DNA of 64,000 nucleotides, taken from the NCBI RefSeq assembly GCF_001444425.1, contig NZ_CP013189.1:1488001-1552000 (forward strand), written 5' to 3'. Positions 8,659-16,604 of the stretch are shown here, in pieces. The notes under the pieces are model-generated. The model was not told the DNA's origin. It searched no databases and was given only the letters and a program-made list of their open reading frames with translations. Both the position numbers and the translations under genes were made by a program. Positions within the stretch are counted from its first letter, which is position 1, and every line of letters begins with the position of its first letter. Origin of the DNA: Pseudohongiella spirulinae (GTDB lineage Bacteria; Pseudomonadota; Gammaproteobacteria; Pseudomonadales; Pseudohongiellaceae).

Positions 8659-9699
8659 TCAATTAAGCACCGTAATGTTACGACCGCTGTGTTTTGCATC
8701 GTACAGGAGCTGGTCGACCTGCAGGAGGGCCGAGTCAATATCCCGTGTTGGCTCCAGAGCAAGAATGCCGACACTGATTGTCAGATGGATGTCATCTGCA
8801 GTGCCCGGGATTTCAGTGACCGATAAAACCTGATGCAGACGATCAGCGACCCGGCCAGCCTGATGTTTTTCTGTGTCTGGCAACAAGACCATGAATTCTT
8901 CGCCGCCCCAGCGACAGATGACATCGGATTGGCGGAAAACCCTGCGGCAGATATCGGCAAAAATCTTGATCGCCTGATCACCGGCACTGTGACCGAAACG
9001 ATCGTTGATGGCCTTGAAGTGGTCCAGATCTGCCATCAGCAGCGCAGACGTCTGCTTGCTGCGTTTTATACGGGCGCTTTCCTGTTGCAGGCGTTCATTG
9101 AAGGCGCGGCGGTTGAGCAGGCCGGTTAACGGGTCGGTGGCTGCAAGCACACGAAGTTGAGCGCGTGTCTTATCGAGCTCCTGCAACATGAGCTTCTGGG
9201 ATTCATTGGTCTGATACAAGGCGAGCAGTTGCATTACCTGACTGGCGAGTTTCAGTAACGATTGCTTTTGTTTTTCAGACAGGCGGCGTGGCCGTTTATC
9301 AAGCACGCACAGCGTTCCCAGTGCGATGCCATCCGGGGTTTCCAGAAGCGCGCCCGCATAAAAACGTAATTGGGGATCGCCGGTAACCAGCGGATTACTG
9401 TCGAATCGACGGTCTTTCAGTGTGTCAGGCACAATAAACAGACCGGGCTGCAATATGGCGTGGGCGCAGATCGACACATCCAGTTCCGTTTGCGTAATGC
9501 CAAAGCCGATCTCGGATTTGAACCATTGACGATCCGTATCGATAAAATTGATGACTGCAAACGGCGTGTCACAGATTGTGGCGGCCAGCCAGTTGATGTC
9601 ATCAAATGCCTGATCTCGCTCAGAGTCCAGAATGTGATATCGCTCCAGCGCCGCCCTGCGCTGCAAAGCCTGTGGATCACAGTTACTGTTGTGTGCCAT
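8659..9699 (-). CDS. GAF-GGDEF diguanylate cyclase
   Basis: A soluble 346-residue protein with a GAF sensor domain at about 20-165 and a GGDEF domain at about 185-345. The catalytic motif is GGEEF (265-269), and RQSD five residues before it is an intact RxxD inhibitory site. The GAF part has the FAVINFIDTDRQWFKSEIGF pattern common in bacterial sensors of this type; the ligand is unknown. The start codon lies inside the last 17 bases of the racemase gene, which suggests translational coupling. This is the second cyclase gene in the first 10 kb. Confidence 0.9.
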   Translation of the reverse strand: MAHNSNCDPQALQRRAALERYHILDSERDQAFDDINWLAATICDTPFAVINFIDTDRQWFKSEIGFGITQTELDVSICAHAILQPGLFIVPDTLKDRRFDSNPLVTGDPQLRFYAGALLETPDGIALGTLCVLDKRPRRLSEKQKQSLLKLASQVMQLLALYQTNESQKLMLQELDKTRAQLRVLAATDPLTGLLNRRAFNERLQQESARIKRSKQTSALLMADLDHFKAINDRFGHSAGDQAIKIFADICRRVFRQSDVICRWGGEEFMVLLPDTEKHQAGRVADRLHQVLSVTEIPGTADDIHLTISVGILALEPTRDIDSALLQVDQLLYDAKHSGRNITVLN

Positions 9700-10789
9700 G
9701 GTGTATGCCCCAATCGGTGAGGATTTGCTGCTGATGCGCCCCGGTCTTTGGCGGCGGAGTTGTCAATTCTCCCGGTGTTCTGGAGAATCTGGGGGCTGGT
9801 GCAGGCTGCTGCACACCATCAACAGTGACAAATGTTGCCCTGGCCTTATTATGCGCGTGCAGTGGGGCTTCCGCCATACTTAATACCGGCGCAAAGCAGA
9901 CATCACTGCCTTCCAGCAATTCACACCACTCGGCACGGGATCGAGTCTCAAAAAGCTGTTGCAACTTTTGCTTGAGCATAGGCCATCGTCTGGCGTTCAT
10001 CTGTTCGGCAAAGTCGGGATCCTGGTCGAGTTCACAGCGTCTCAGCAGCTCAGTATAGAACTGCGGTTCAATCGGGCCGATGCTGATGCATTTGCCGTCA
10101 GAACAGCGATAGCAATCATAAAAGTGAGCACCGCCATCAAGCATATTGCTGCCGGGCTCATCGCGCCACTGGCCTGCTGCCCGCAATCCGTAAAATATGG
10201 TCATGAGACTGGCGGTGCCGTCTGTCATTGCGGCATCAATCACCTGTCCTTTACCTGATCTGGCAGTCTCATACAGTGCCGCGAGAACGCCTGCCAGCAA
10301 CAACATGCCGCCGCCGCCATAATCACCGATCAAATTGAGCGGGGGGCGCGGCGGCTGCCCGTCATGGCTCATCGCATGCAGTGCACCGCTCAGTGCAATA
10401 TAGTTGAGGTCATGACCGGCCGCATGCGCCAAAGGCCCATGCTGCCCCCAGCCGGTCATGCGGCCGTAAATCAGGCGCACATTGTTTTGCATACAGGTCT
10501 CGGGACCCAGCCCCAGTCGCTCCATCACGCCGGGCCGGAAACCCTCAATCAATACATCAGCCTTGCTGATAAGAGCCAGTGCCGTATTGATGTCTTGCGG
10601 ATCTTTCAGGTCCAGTGCAATTGAGCGGCGACCGCGATTAACCGGGTTCTGTGCTGCCATCAACGTGGAGTTTTTCCGGTCTATTCTGACGACATCTGCA
10701 CCCATATCAGCCAGCATCATGCCACACAGGGGCGCAGGACCGATGCCTGCCATTTCGATTATTTTTAGTCCATGCAATGGTCCTGGCAT
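9683..10789 (-). CDS. Alpha-methylacyl-CoA racemase (CaiB/BaiF CoA-transferase superfamily)
   Basis: A 368-residue class III CoA-transferase superfamily member that reads as an alpha-methylacyl-CoA racemase. From the ATG at 10789 the proposed catalytic residues fall at His126 (AAGHDLNY), Asp156 (GDYGGGG) and Glu241 (GPIEPQFY), the numbering known for the Mycobacterium tuberculosis enzyme MCR. I chose this start because AAGGAG lies nine bases upstream; an ATG 39 bases earlier lacks this support. The enzyme would interconvert 2R- and 2S-methylacyl-CoA, needed to degrade methyl-branched, isoprenoid or sterol side-chain acids. Divergent SDR and acyl-CoA dehydrogenase genes fit that role. Confidence 0.88.
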   Translation of the reverse strand: MPGPLHGLKIIEMAGIGPAPLCGMMLADMGADVVRIDRKNSTLMAAQNPVNRGRRSIALDLKDPQDINTALALISKADVLIEGFRPGVMERLGLGPETCMQNNVRLIYGRMTGWGQHGPLAHAAGHDLNYIALSGALHAMSHDGQPPRPPLNLIGDYGGGGMLLLAGVLAALYETARSGKGQVIDAAMTDGTASLMTIFYGLRAAGQWRDEPGSNMLDGGAHFYDCYRCSDGKCISIGPIEPQFYTELLRRCELDQDPDFAEQMNARRWPMLKQKLQQLFETRSRAEWCELLEGSDVCFAPVLSMAEAPLHAHNKARATFVTVDGVQQPAPAPRFSRTPGELTTPPPKTGAHQQQILTDWGIHHGTQQ

Positions 10790-10860
10790 GACAACTTTCT
10801 CCTTGCTTTTGAATTCCGCTTCTTTCATTCTTGGGGGATAACAATAAATGAGGTTTTACC

Positions 10861-11631
10861 ATGCAGATTGGAGAAAAAACAGCTTTTATCACCGGGGCCG
10901 CCTCGGGTTTGGGTCTGGCGGCCGCGCAGCGCTTTGTAGCTGAAGGTGCCCGGGTATTTATGTTTGATCTGGATGCTGAGCGGGTCAGCGATCAGGCCAG
11001 GGCGCTAGGTGACAGGGCAGGCTGGGCCTCCGGCGATGTGAGTAATGAACAGGATGTAAAAGCGGCGATAGACAAAGCGGTCAGCCAGTTTGGTGCCATC
11101 CATATTAATGTTAACAGCGCCGGTATTGGCAGCGCTGGCAAGACTGTCGGACGAGAGGGTCCGTTGCCGCTTGTTCAGTTTAATCGCATTATCAACGTCA
11201 ATTTGATAGGCACCTTCAACGTGCTGCGCCTCTGTGCTGCGCAGATGGCCAGCCAGACAGCGGTTAATGACGACAACGAGCGAGGTGTGATTGTTAATGT
11301 AGCCTCAGTAGCCGCCTACGATGGTCAGATGGGGCAGGCAGCCTACAGCGCTTCCAAGGGCGGTATCGTGTCGATGACCTTGCCGATTGCGCGTGACCTG
11401 GCACGTAGTGGTATCCGGGTGGTAACCGTTGCACCGGGCATCTTTTCTACACCCTTGATGGAAGCTTCACCACAGCCTGTTAAAGACGCATTGGTGGATA
11501 TGATTCAGTTTCCCAAGCGCATGGGCGCGCCATCCGAGTTTGCAGACATGGCTCTGAACATCGTGCAGTGCAATTATCTTAATGGAGAGGTTATTCGTCT
11601 GGATGCCGGCATCCGCATGTCGGCCCGCTAA
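10861..11631 (+). CDS. SDR family 3-hydroxyacyl-CoA dehydrogenase (HSD10-like)
   Basis: A 256-residue short-chain dehydrogenase with the TGAASGLGLA nucleotide-binding motif near the N-terminus and the catalytic set Ser149, Tyr162 and Lys166 (YSASK). Asp36 at the end of the second strand (MFDLD) favours NAD over NADP. The pattern of AGIGSAGKTVGREGPLPL followed by an extended central loop is typical of 3-hydroxy-2-methylbutyryl-CoA dehydrogenase/HSD10 proteins. It probably oxidises the beta-hydroxyl of straight or 2-methyl acyl-CoAs. It is followed 23 bases later by an acyl-CoA dehydrogenase gene, and the racemase gene is divergent with a 71-base gap. Confidence 0.9.
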   Translation: MQIGEKTAFITGAASGLGLAAAQRFVAEGARVFMFDLDAERVSDQARALGDRAGWASGDVSNEQDVKAAIDKAVSQFGAIHINVNSAGIGSAGKTVGREGPLPLVQFNRIINVNLIGTFNVLRLCAAQMASQTAVNDDNERGVIVNVASVAAYDGQMGQAAYSASKGGIVSMTLPIARDLARSGIRVVTVAPGIFSTPLMEASPQPVKDALVDMIQFPKRMGAPSEFADMALNIVQCNYLNGEVIRLDAGIRMSAR

Positions 11632-11654
11632 ACAAATAACAGGAGTCAGTTCTC

Positions 11655-12803
11655 ATGCATCATGAATCCCCATGGATGAATGAAGAGTTAAACATTTTGC
11701 GTGATCACACCGCGCGATTTTTTCAGAAAGAATTTGTACCGCATGTTAAACGCTGGGACGAACAGGGCATCGTGGATCGTGATGCCTGGAACAAAGCCGG
11801 TTCGGCAGGGCTGTTGTGTGCATCAATACCCGTTGAGTATGGTGGAGGCGGTGGTGATTTCCGGCATGAAATGATCATTGAGGAAGAAATGGCCAGGGCC
11901 GGGGTGACGGGTATCGGTAATTCGGTGCATTCAGGTATTGTGGCGCATTACATTCTTAATTATGGCAGCGAGGAGCAGAAACAGAAGTGGCTGCCCAGGA
12001 TGGCCAGTGGCGAACTGGTGGGTGCCATTGCCATGACAGAACCAGGTACCGGTTCAGATCTTCAGGCGATAGCTACTCAGGCCAAAAAAGATGGTGATGA
12101 CTATGTCATCAGTGGTCAGAAGACCTTTTTGACCAATGGTCAGTTAGCGAATCTTATCTGTATTGTTGCCAAGACTGACCCGGCAGCAGGAGCCAAAGGT
12201 GTCTCACTGATTATGCTGGAAACTGATCTGGCGCCAAGTGGATTCAAACGCGGACGTAATCTGGACAAGATTGGTCTGAAGGCGCAGGACACCTCAGAAA
12301 TATTTTTCGATGATCTGCGGGTGCCTGCCGTCAATCTGCTGGGAGAGCGCGAAGGTCTGGGGTTTGTGCAGTTGATGGAGCAGCTTCCCCAGGAGCGTCT
12401 GATTATTGCTGTCAGCGCCTGTGTGGCAATTGAGCGGGCGCTGGAGTATACCATTGAGTATGTGAAGGAAAGAAAAGCATTTGGTAAACGTATTCTGGAC
12501 TTTCAGAATACCCAGTTCAAATTGGCTGAGCGTCAGACGGAAGCACGCCTCGCAAGGGTATTTGTGGATGACTGTGCCATGAAATTACTGGAAGGCAAGC
12601 TGGATGCCAGCACCGCAGCCATGGCCAAGTGGTGGACTACCCAAAAGCAGTGCGAAATTGTTGATGAGTGCCTGCAGTTTTTTGGCGGCTATGGCTATAT
12701 GATGGAATACCCGATCGCCAAAATGTACATCGATGCCCGAATCCAGAAAATCTATGGCGGCAGCAATGAAATCATGAAGTTGCTGATTGCCCGGGATCTC
12801 TGA
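11655..12803 (+). CDS. Acyl-CoA dehydrogenase (LCAD-like)
   Basis: A 382-residue FAD enzyme that introduces the alpha-beta double bond in acyl-CoA beta-oxidation and passes electrons to ETF. Signatures include AIAMTEPGTGSDLQ (125-138) and the C-terminal QFFGGYGYMMEYPIAKMY. At the site where medium-chain enzymes carry their catalytic Glu this protein reads IYGGSNEIM with Gly, as in long-chain and isovaleryl enzymes, whose base sits on helix G. Here Glu260 or Glu264 (AIERALEYT) would fill that role. Sequence and base placement are closest to mammalian LCAD, which accepts branched chains. An AGGAG ribosome binding site precedes the ATG. Confidence 0.92.
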   Translation: MHHESPWMNEELNILRDHTARFFQKEFVPHVKRWDEQGIVDRDAWNKAGSAGLLCASIPVEYGGGGGDFRHEMIIEEEMARAGVTGIGNSVHSGIVAHYILNYGSEEQKQKWLPRMASGELVGAIAMTEPGTGSDLQAIATQAKKDGDDYVISGQKTFLTNGQLANLICIVAKTDPAAGAKGVSLIMLETDLAPSGFKRGRNLDKIGLKAQDTSEIFFDDLRVPAVNLLGEREGLGFVQLMEQLPQERLIIAVSACVAIERALEYTIEYVKERKAFGKRILDFQNTQFKLAERQTEARLARVFVDDCAMKLLEGKLDASTAAMAKWWTTQKQCEIVDECLQFFGGYGYMMEYPIAKMYIDARIQKIYGGSNEIMKLLIARDL

Positions 12804-12825
12804 AAAATGGGTTGTGAACTGCGCT

Positions 12826-13947
12826 TCAATCTTTGGGGCGCAGAGCCAATCCGTCAAAGCTGTTATTGTTTTCTGAAGTTGTATCAATTTTCTGTGCCAA
12901 CTCCATTCTCAGCCTGAGATTGTTTCGTGAGTCGGCGTTGCGCAGTGCTTCGTCTTGAGAGATTCTCCCTTGCTGCACCAGCTCATACAGCGCAGAGTCA
13001 AAGGTCCTCATGCCCTGTTCTTCAGACTTTTCCATGACTTCCTTAATGTCGTCCACCTTGCCCTGTTTTATCAGGTCGCACACCCGTGGGGTGCCCAGCA
13101 GAATCTCAAAGGCAGCGGCCCGGCGGCCGTCCAATGAGGGAATCAGACGTTGAGAAATCAGACCTTTCAGATTCAGCGAAAGATCCATTAATAATTGTTG
13201 ATGCCGCTCTTCCGGAAAGAAATTGATAATGCGATCCAGCGCCTGATTGGCATTGTTGGCGTGCAATGTCGCCAGGCAAAGATGACCTGTTTCGGCAAAC
13301 GCTATGGCATGGTCCATGGTTTCCTGACTACGTATTTCGCCAATCAGAATGACATCCGGTGCCTGGCGCAGGGTGTTTTGCAGGGCATTTTCATAACTCA
13401 AAGTATCGATGCCCACTTCACGCTGACTGACTATGCTGCGTGCATGTGGGTGAATGAATTCAATCGGATCTTCAACAGTGATGATATGACCGTCGCTGTT
13501 GCGATTGCGATGACCAATCAGAGCAGCCAGCGAGGTTGATTTACCGGTGCCGGTGCCACCAACAAATAGAATCAGCCCGCGCTTTTCCATCACGATGGTT
13601 TTCAGCAAATCAGGCAGTCCGAGTTGTTCCGGTGTAGGTATATCGGTTTTGATGTGCCGGAAAACCATGGCAGTCTGACCACGCTGACGATAAATGTTGA
13701 CCCGGAAACGCCCGATATCGGATTCTTCGATGGCCAGATTCATTTCCGCATCATGCCTGAACTGCTCCTGCTGCTCAGTATTCATTATCGCGGCTGCTAC
13801 TTTCTGCACATCAGCGGCACTGAGTCGGGACTCATCGAACGCCTTGATGTGACCGAAAACTTTTATACTTGGCGCCAGTTCTGCAGTCAGGAAAAGATCA
13901 GATGCTTCCTGGTCGATCATCTGTTTGAGCAGTGTGCGTAGATCCAT
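12826..13947 (-). CDS. pilU: Type IV pilus retraction ATPase, PilU-like
   Basis: A 373-residue hexameric secretion ATPase of the PilT/PilU group, which powers pilus retraction in twitching. It has Walker A GGTGTGKST (130-138), an Asp-box region ITVEDPIEF, Walker B VILIGEIR and the His-box TGHLCLATLHANNANQALDR. IGEIRSQETMDHAIAFAETG is PilU-like rather than PilT-like, since PilT usually has IGEMRD. I chose the ATG at 13947, with GGAGAA before it, over one 84 bases upstream that would overlap pyrB. Unusually, pilU follows pyrB by 19 bases, and no pilT is in the window. Confidence 0.88.
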   Translation of the reverse strand: MDLRTLLKQMIDQEASDLFLTAELAPSIKVFGHIKAFDESRLSAADVQKVAAAIMNTEQQEQFRHDAEMNLAIEESDIGRFRVNIYRQRGQTAMVFRHIKTDIPTPEQLGLPDLLKTIVMEKRGLILFVGGTGTGKSTSLAALIGHRNRNSDGHIITVEDPIEFIHPHARSIVSQREVGIDTLSYENALQNTLRQAPDVILIGEIRSQETMDHAIAFAETGHLCLATLHANNANQALDRIINFFPEERHQQLLMDLSLNLKGLISQRLIPSLDGRRAAAFEILLGTPRVCDLIKQGKVDDIKEVMEKSEEQGMRTFDSALYELVQQGRISQDEALRNADSRNNLRLRMELAQKIDTTSENNNSFDGLALRPKD

Positions 13948-13966
13948 GAGTGCTTTCTCCGGTCTG

Positions 13967-14980
13967 TCAGAATCGTCGCTCGGTGTACCAGTTAACTTCT
14001 CTAGAGTGCCTGTCAACCTGCTCGCAAACATCCAGAGTCAGTGCGAACAAAGCCATACGCACCAATACACCATTATCGGTCTGACGGAAGATGGCCAGAT
14101 TGGGATGCTGATTCAGGTCATTATCCAATTCGTTGGCATCCTCGCGTGAATCACGCGGCAAAGGATGCATAATCACCGTATTGGGTTGGCAGTAGCGCGT
14201 GTAGATTGCCTGGTTAAGGCGAAAGCGGCCGCGGTACAGGTCGGCTTCCAGTTTGCTCTGAAAGCGCTCTTCCTGAATGCGCGTCAGATAAACAATGTCA
14301 TTGCCGGTCAGGCCGGTTTCCATATCCTCGGTCTCGACCACTTCATGGCCGCGCCGTCTGAGATCTTCAGTGATTTCTTCGGGCATACGCAACTCTTTGG
14401 GAGAAATCATTGTGAAGCGGATATTGCTGTACAGGCTGACCAATTGCGACAGGGAGTGTACGGTGCGTCCGTGCTTCAGATCGCCGACCATGGCCAAGTG
14501 CATGCCGTCGATATGCTGTTGACGCGATTTCAGTTCGATTTTAATAGTGTACAGATCCAGCAGGGCCTGACTTGGATGCTCATTGGGGCCGTCGCCTGCG
14601 TTCAGTACCGGTACACGACTGGCACGGGAAAATTCGGCGACTGAACCGGCCTGAGGGTGGCGCATAACGATGATATCGCTGTAGCCACTCATGACCCTTC
14701 CGGTATCGTACAACGACTCGCCTTTGGTCAGAGAACTGGCTTTGATGTCTGTCGTTTCACGAACTTCTCCACCCAGCAGGTTGAAAGCGCATCCGAAACT
14801 GACCCTGGTGCGGGTGCTGGGCTCAAAAAACATGTTTCCGAGAATCGCGCCGTCAAGCACTTTGGTCATCCGCTCGCGATGTGCATACGGGCGCATGGCA
14901 TCGGCCACCTGAAAGATTCGTTCAACATCGCTGCGTTCAAATTGTGACACGCTCAGAATGTGAGCTCCCGGAAATTGCAT
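13967..14980 (-). CDS. pyrB: Aspartate carbamoyltransferase catalytic subunit
   Basis: Catalyses carbamoyl phosphate + aspartate to carbamoyl aspartate, the committed step of pyrimidine synthesis. The carbamoyl phosphate loop [12 protein letters not shown] is at 51-62, with GDGPNEHPSQALLD and HPLPRDSRED further on. At 337 residues it is longer than the E. coli catalytic chain (about 310), with an added C-terminal helix. Neither pyrI nor a pyrC-like gene is next to it, unlike the enterobacterial pyrBI and Pseudomonas pyrBC' arrangements. pilU follows by 19 bases and is probably co-transcribed. Confidence 0.93.
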   Translation of the reverse strand: MQFPGAHILSVSQFERSDVERIFQVADAMRPYAHRERMTKVLDGAILGNMFFEPSTRTRVSFGCAFNLLGGEVRETTDIKASSLTKGESLYDTGRVMSGYSDIIVMRHPQAGSVAEFSRASRVPVLNAGDGPNEHPSQALLDLYTIKIELKSRQQHIDGMHLAMVGDLKHGRTVHSLSQLVSLYSNIRFTMISPKELRMPEEITEDLRRRGHEVVETEDMETGLTGNDIVYLTRIQEERFQSKLEADLYRGRFRLNQAIYTRYCQPNTVIMHPLPRDSREDANELDNDLNQHPNLAIFRQTDNGVLVRMALFALTLDVCEQVDRHSREVNWYTERRF

Positions 14981-15063
14981 AGTGGCTGGGTCCCGCTGTG
15001 GTGGATTGATCTGGTTTTACGCAAGTTTACTACAGATCACGAGCCTGAACTAAGCGCACTTCA

Positions 15064-15072
15064 TGTTATAGT
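15064..15072 (+). promoter_or_regulatory. Possible extended -10 promoter of sbcB
   Basis: TGTTATAGT is an extended -10 element. Initiation 6-8 bases downstream would start the transcript at about 15078-15080, only one to three bases before the ATG at 15081. No Shine-Dalgarno sequence precedes that ATG, so the message may be leaderless from this promoter. Confidence 0.4.
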
Positions 15073-15080
15073 GCCTGACC

Positions 15081-16559
15081 ATGAAACCCCGCTCAACTAT
15101 ATATTGGCACGACTACGAAGCCTTTGGCGCAAACGCCCGGCGCGACCGCGCCAGTCAGTTCGCAGGTATCAGGACTGACCTTGAGTTGAATGAAATTGAT
15201 GAGCCGCTGGTGATTTATTGTCAGCCGGCACCTGATTATCTGCCACATCCCCAGGCTTGTCTGATCACTGGTATCACACCGCAACTCGCGATGCAGCAAG
15301 GGCTGCCGGAAACTGATTTCATCAGGCGCATTCATGAACAGATCAGTCGTCCGGGCACCTGCACGGCTGGTTACAACAATATACGATTTGATGATGAGCT
15401 CAGCCGTCAGTTGTTGTACCGCAACTTTTATGACCCTTATGAACGGGAGTGGAAAAACGGTAATTCACGCTGGGATATTATTGACATGCTGCGGCTCTGT
15501 TATGCGGTTCGACCAGAAGGCATACAGTGGCCAGATGGTGACCGGGGTGGTCCATCGTTCCGACTGGAGCTGTTGAGTGCGGCCAATGACATCAGCCATG
15601 AAGATGCACACGATGCCCTGTCCGATGTGCGGGCCACCATAGCGCTGGCAAAGCTTGTCAAACAGGTACAGCCAAAGCTGTATGACTACGCATTTGACAT
15701 GCGTCTGAAAAAACAGGTGCAAAGTGTTATTGATCTGGAGCGTCGGAAACCTCTTGTGCATGTCAGCGCGATGTATCCGGCCAGTCGGGGCTCTAGCGCG
15801 ATCGTTATGCCACTGGTTCGTCATCCGCTTGATAATAACGGCGTGCTTTTTTATGACCTGCAAACTGATCCCTCTCCCTGGCTAAGTCAGTCAGAAGAGG
15901 AGATGCGGGCTTCGCTGTTTACGCCACGCGAGCAAAGAGCTGCGGATGAGATCCGTCTGCCAGTATCAGTAGTGCATATCAACCGCTCTCCCATGCTGGC
16001 ACCTTTACCGGTCATGACTACAGAGCGGATGAAGTTTTTGGGTTTTGATCTGGCAACGGCGCGCAGGCACTGGCATCTGATTCACGAGCACCCTGATTTT
16101 GTCAGACGGTTGACGTTGGCCATGCAGGGCGGCGCAGAGGCGGACGCAGATGACGATCCGGATTTTATGATCTACAGCGGTGGTTTTTTCAGCGAGGCAG
16201 ACAAGCGGCTCATGACCCGGATTCGCAGTATGGATGCGGTGCAACTGGCTGATCAGTCCTCTGCTGTTTCGAATGCATTTCTTGATGCACGACTACCGGA
16301 GCTTTTGTTCCGATATCGGGCCCGTAACTTCCCTCAGACCTTGTCAGTGGCTGAAAAACAACGTTGGCAGGATTTATGTCGTCGACGTTTGCTGCCTGAG
16401 GCGCCCGATGCGGGTAGTCCGGCCGGACTGACAGCCACGCAGTGTCTTGAGCAGGTAAAGGCCCTGTCTGAGGAGCCAGGACTGACGGAAAGTGACCGGC
16501 ATGTGCTTGATGAATTACAGGAATGGGTTCAGGCTATTTGCGAGCACTTGGCAAAATGA
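15081..16559 (+). CDS. sbcB: Exodeoxyribonuclease I
   Basis: A 492-residue 3'-to-5' single-strand DNA exonuclease of the DEDD class, active in recombination and mismatch repair. The first motif is WHDYEAFG (Asp11, Glu13), followed by GYNNIRFDDE and HDALSDVRATI, which match the remaining DEDDh motifs, then the SH3-like and helical C-terminal domains. An in-frame stop at 15069 leaves no room for a start upstream of the ATG at 15081 apart from a CTG at 15075, and the catalytic motif begins only ten codons in. No clear ribosome binding site is seen. Confidence 0.95.
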   Translation: MKPRSTIYWHDYEAFGANARRDRASQFAGIRTDLELNEIDEPLVIYCQPAPDYLPHPQACLITGITPQLAMQQGLPETDFIRRIHEQISRPGTCTAGYNNIRFDDELSRQLLYRNFYDPYEREWKNGNSRWDIIDMLRLCYAVRPEGIQWPDGDRGGPSFRLELLSAANDISHEDAHDALSDVRATIALAKLVKQVQPKLYDYAFDMRLKKQVQSVIDLERRKPLVHVSAMYPASRGSSAIVMPLVRHPLDNNGVLFYDLQTDPSPWLSQSEEEMRASLFTPREQRAADEIRLPVSVVHINRSPMLAPLPVMTTERMKFLGFDLATARRHWHLIHEHPDFVRRLTLAMQGGAEADADDDPDFMIYSGGFFSEADKRLMTRIRSMDAVQLADQSSAVSNAFLDARLPELLFRYRARNFPQTLSVAEKQRWQDLCRRRLLPEAPDAGSPAGLTATQCLEQVKALSEEPGLTESDRHVLDELQEWVQAICEHLAK

Positions 16560-16604
16560 GTAGAATCGCGCGCAACTCGTCTCCGGTATGGCGCTGAAAC
16601 TATC

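Noticed and set aside
12140-12454. Open frame antisense to the acyl-CoA dehydrogenase gene
   Set aside because: It is a codon-pattern shadow of a well-supported gene, with no ribosome binding site or protein family match.
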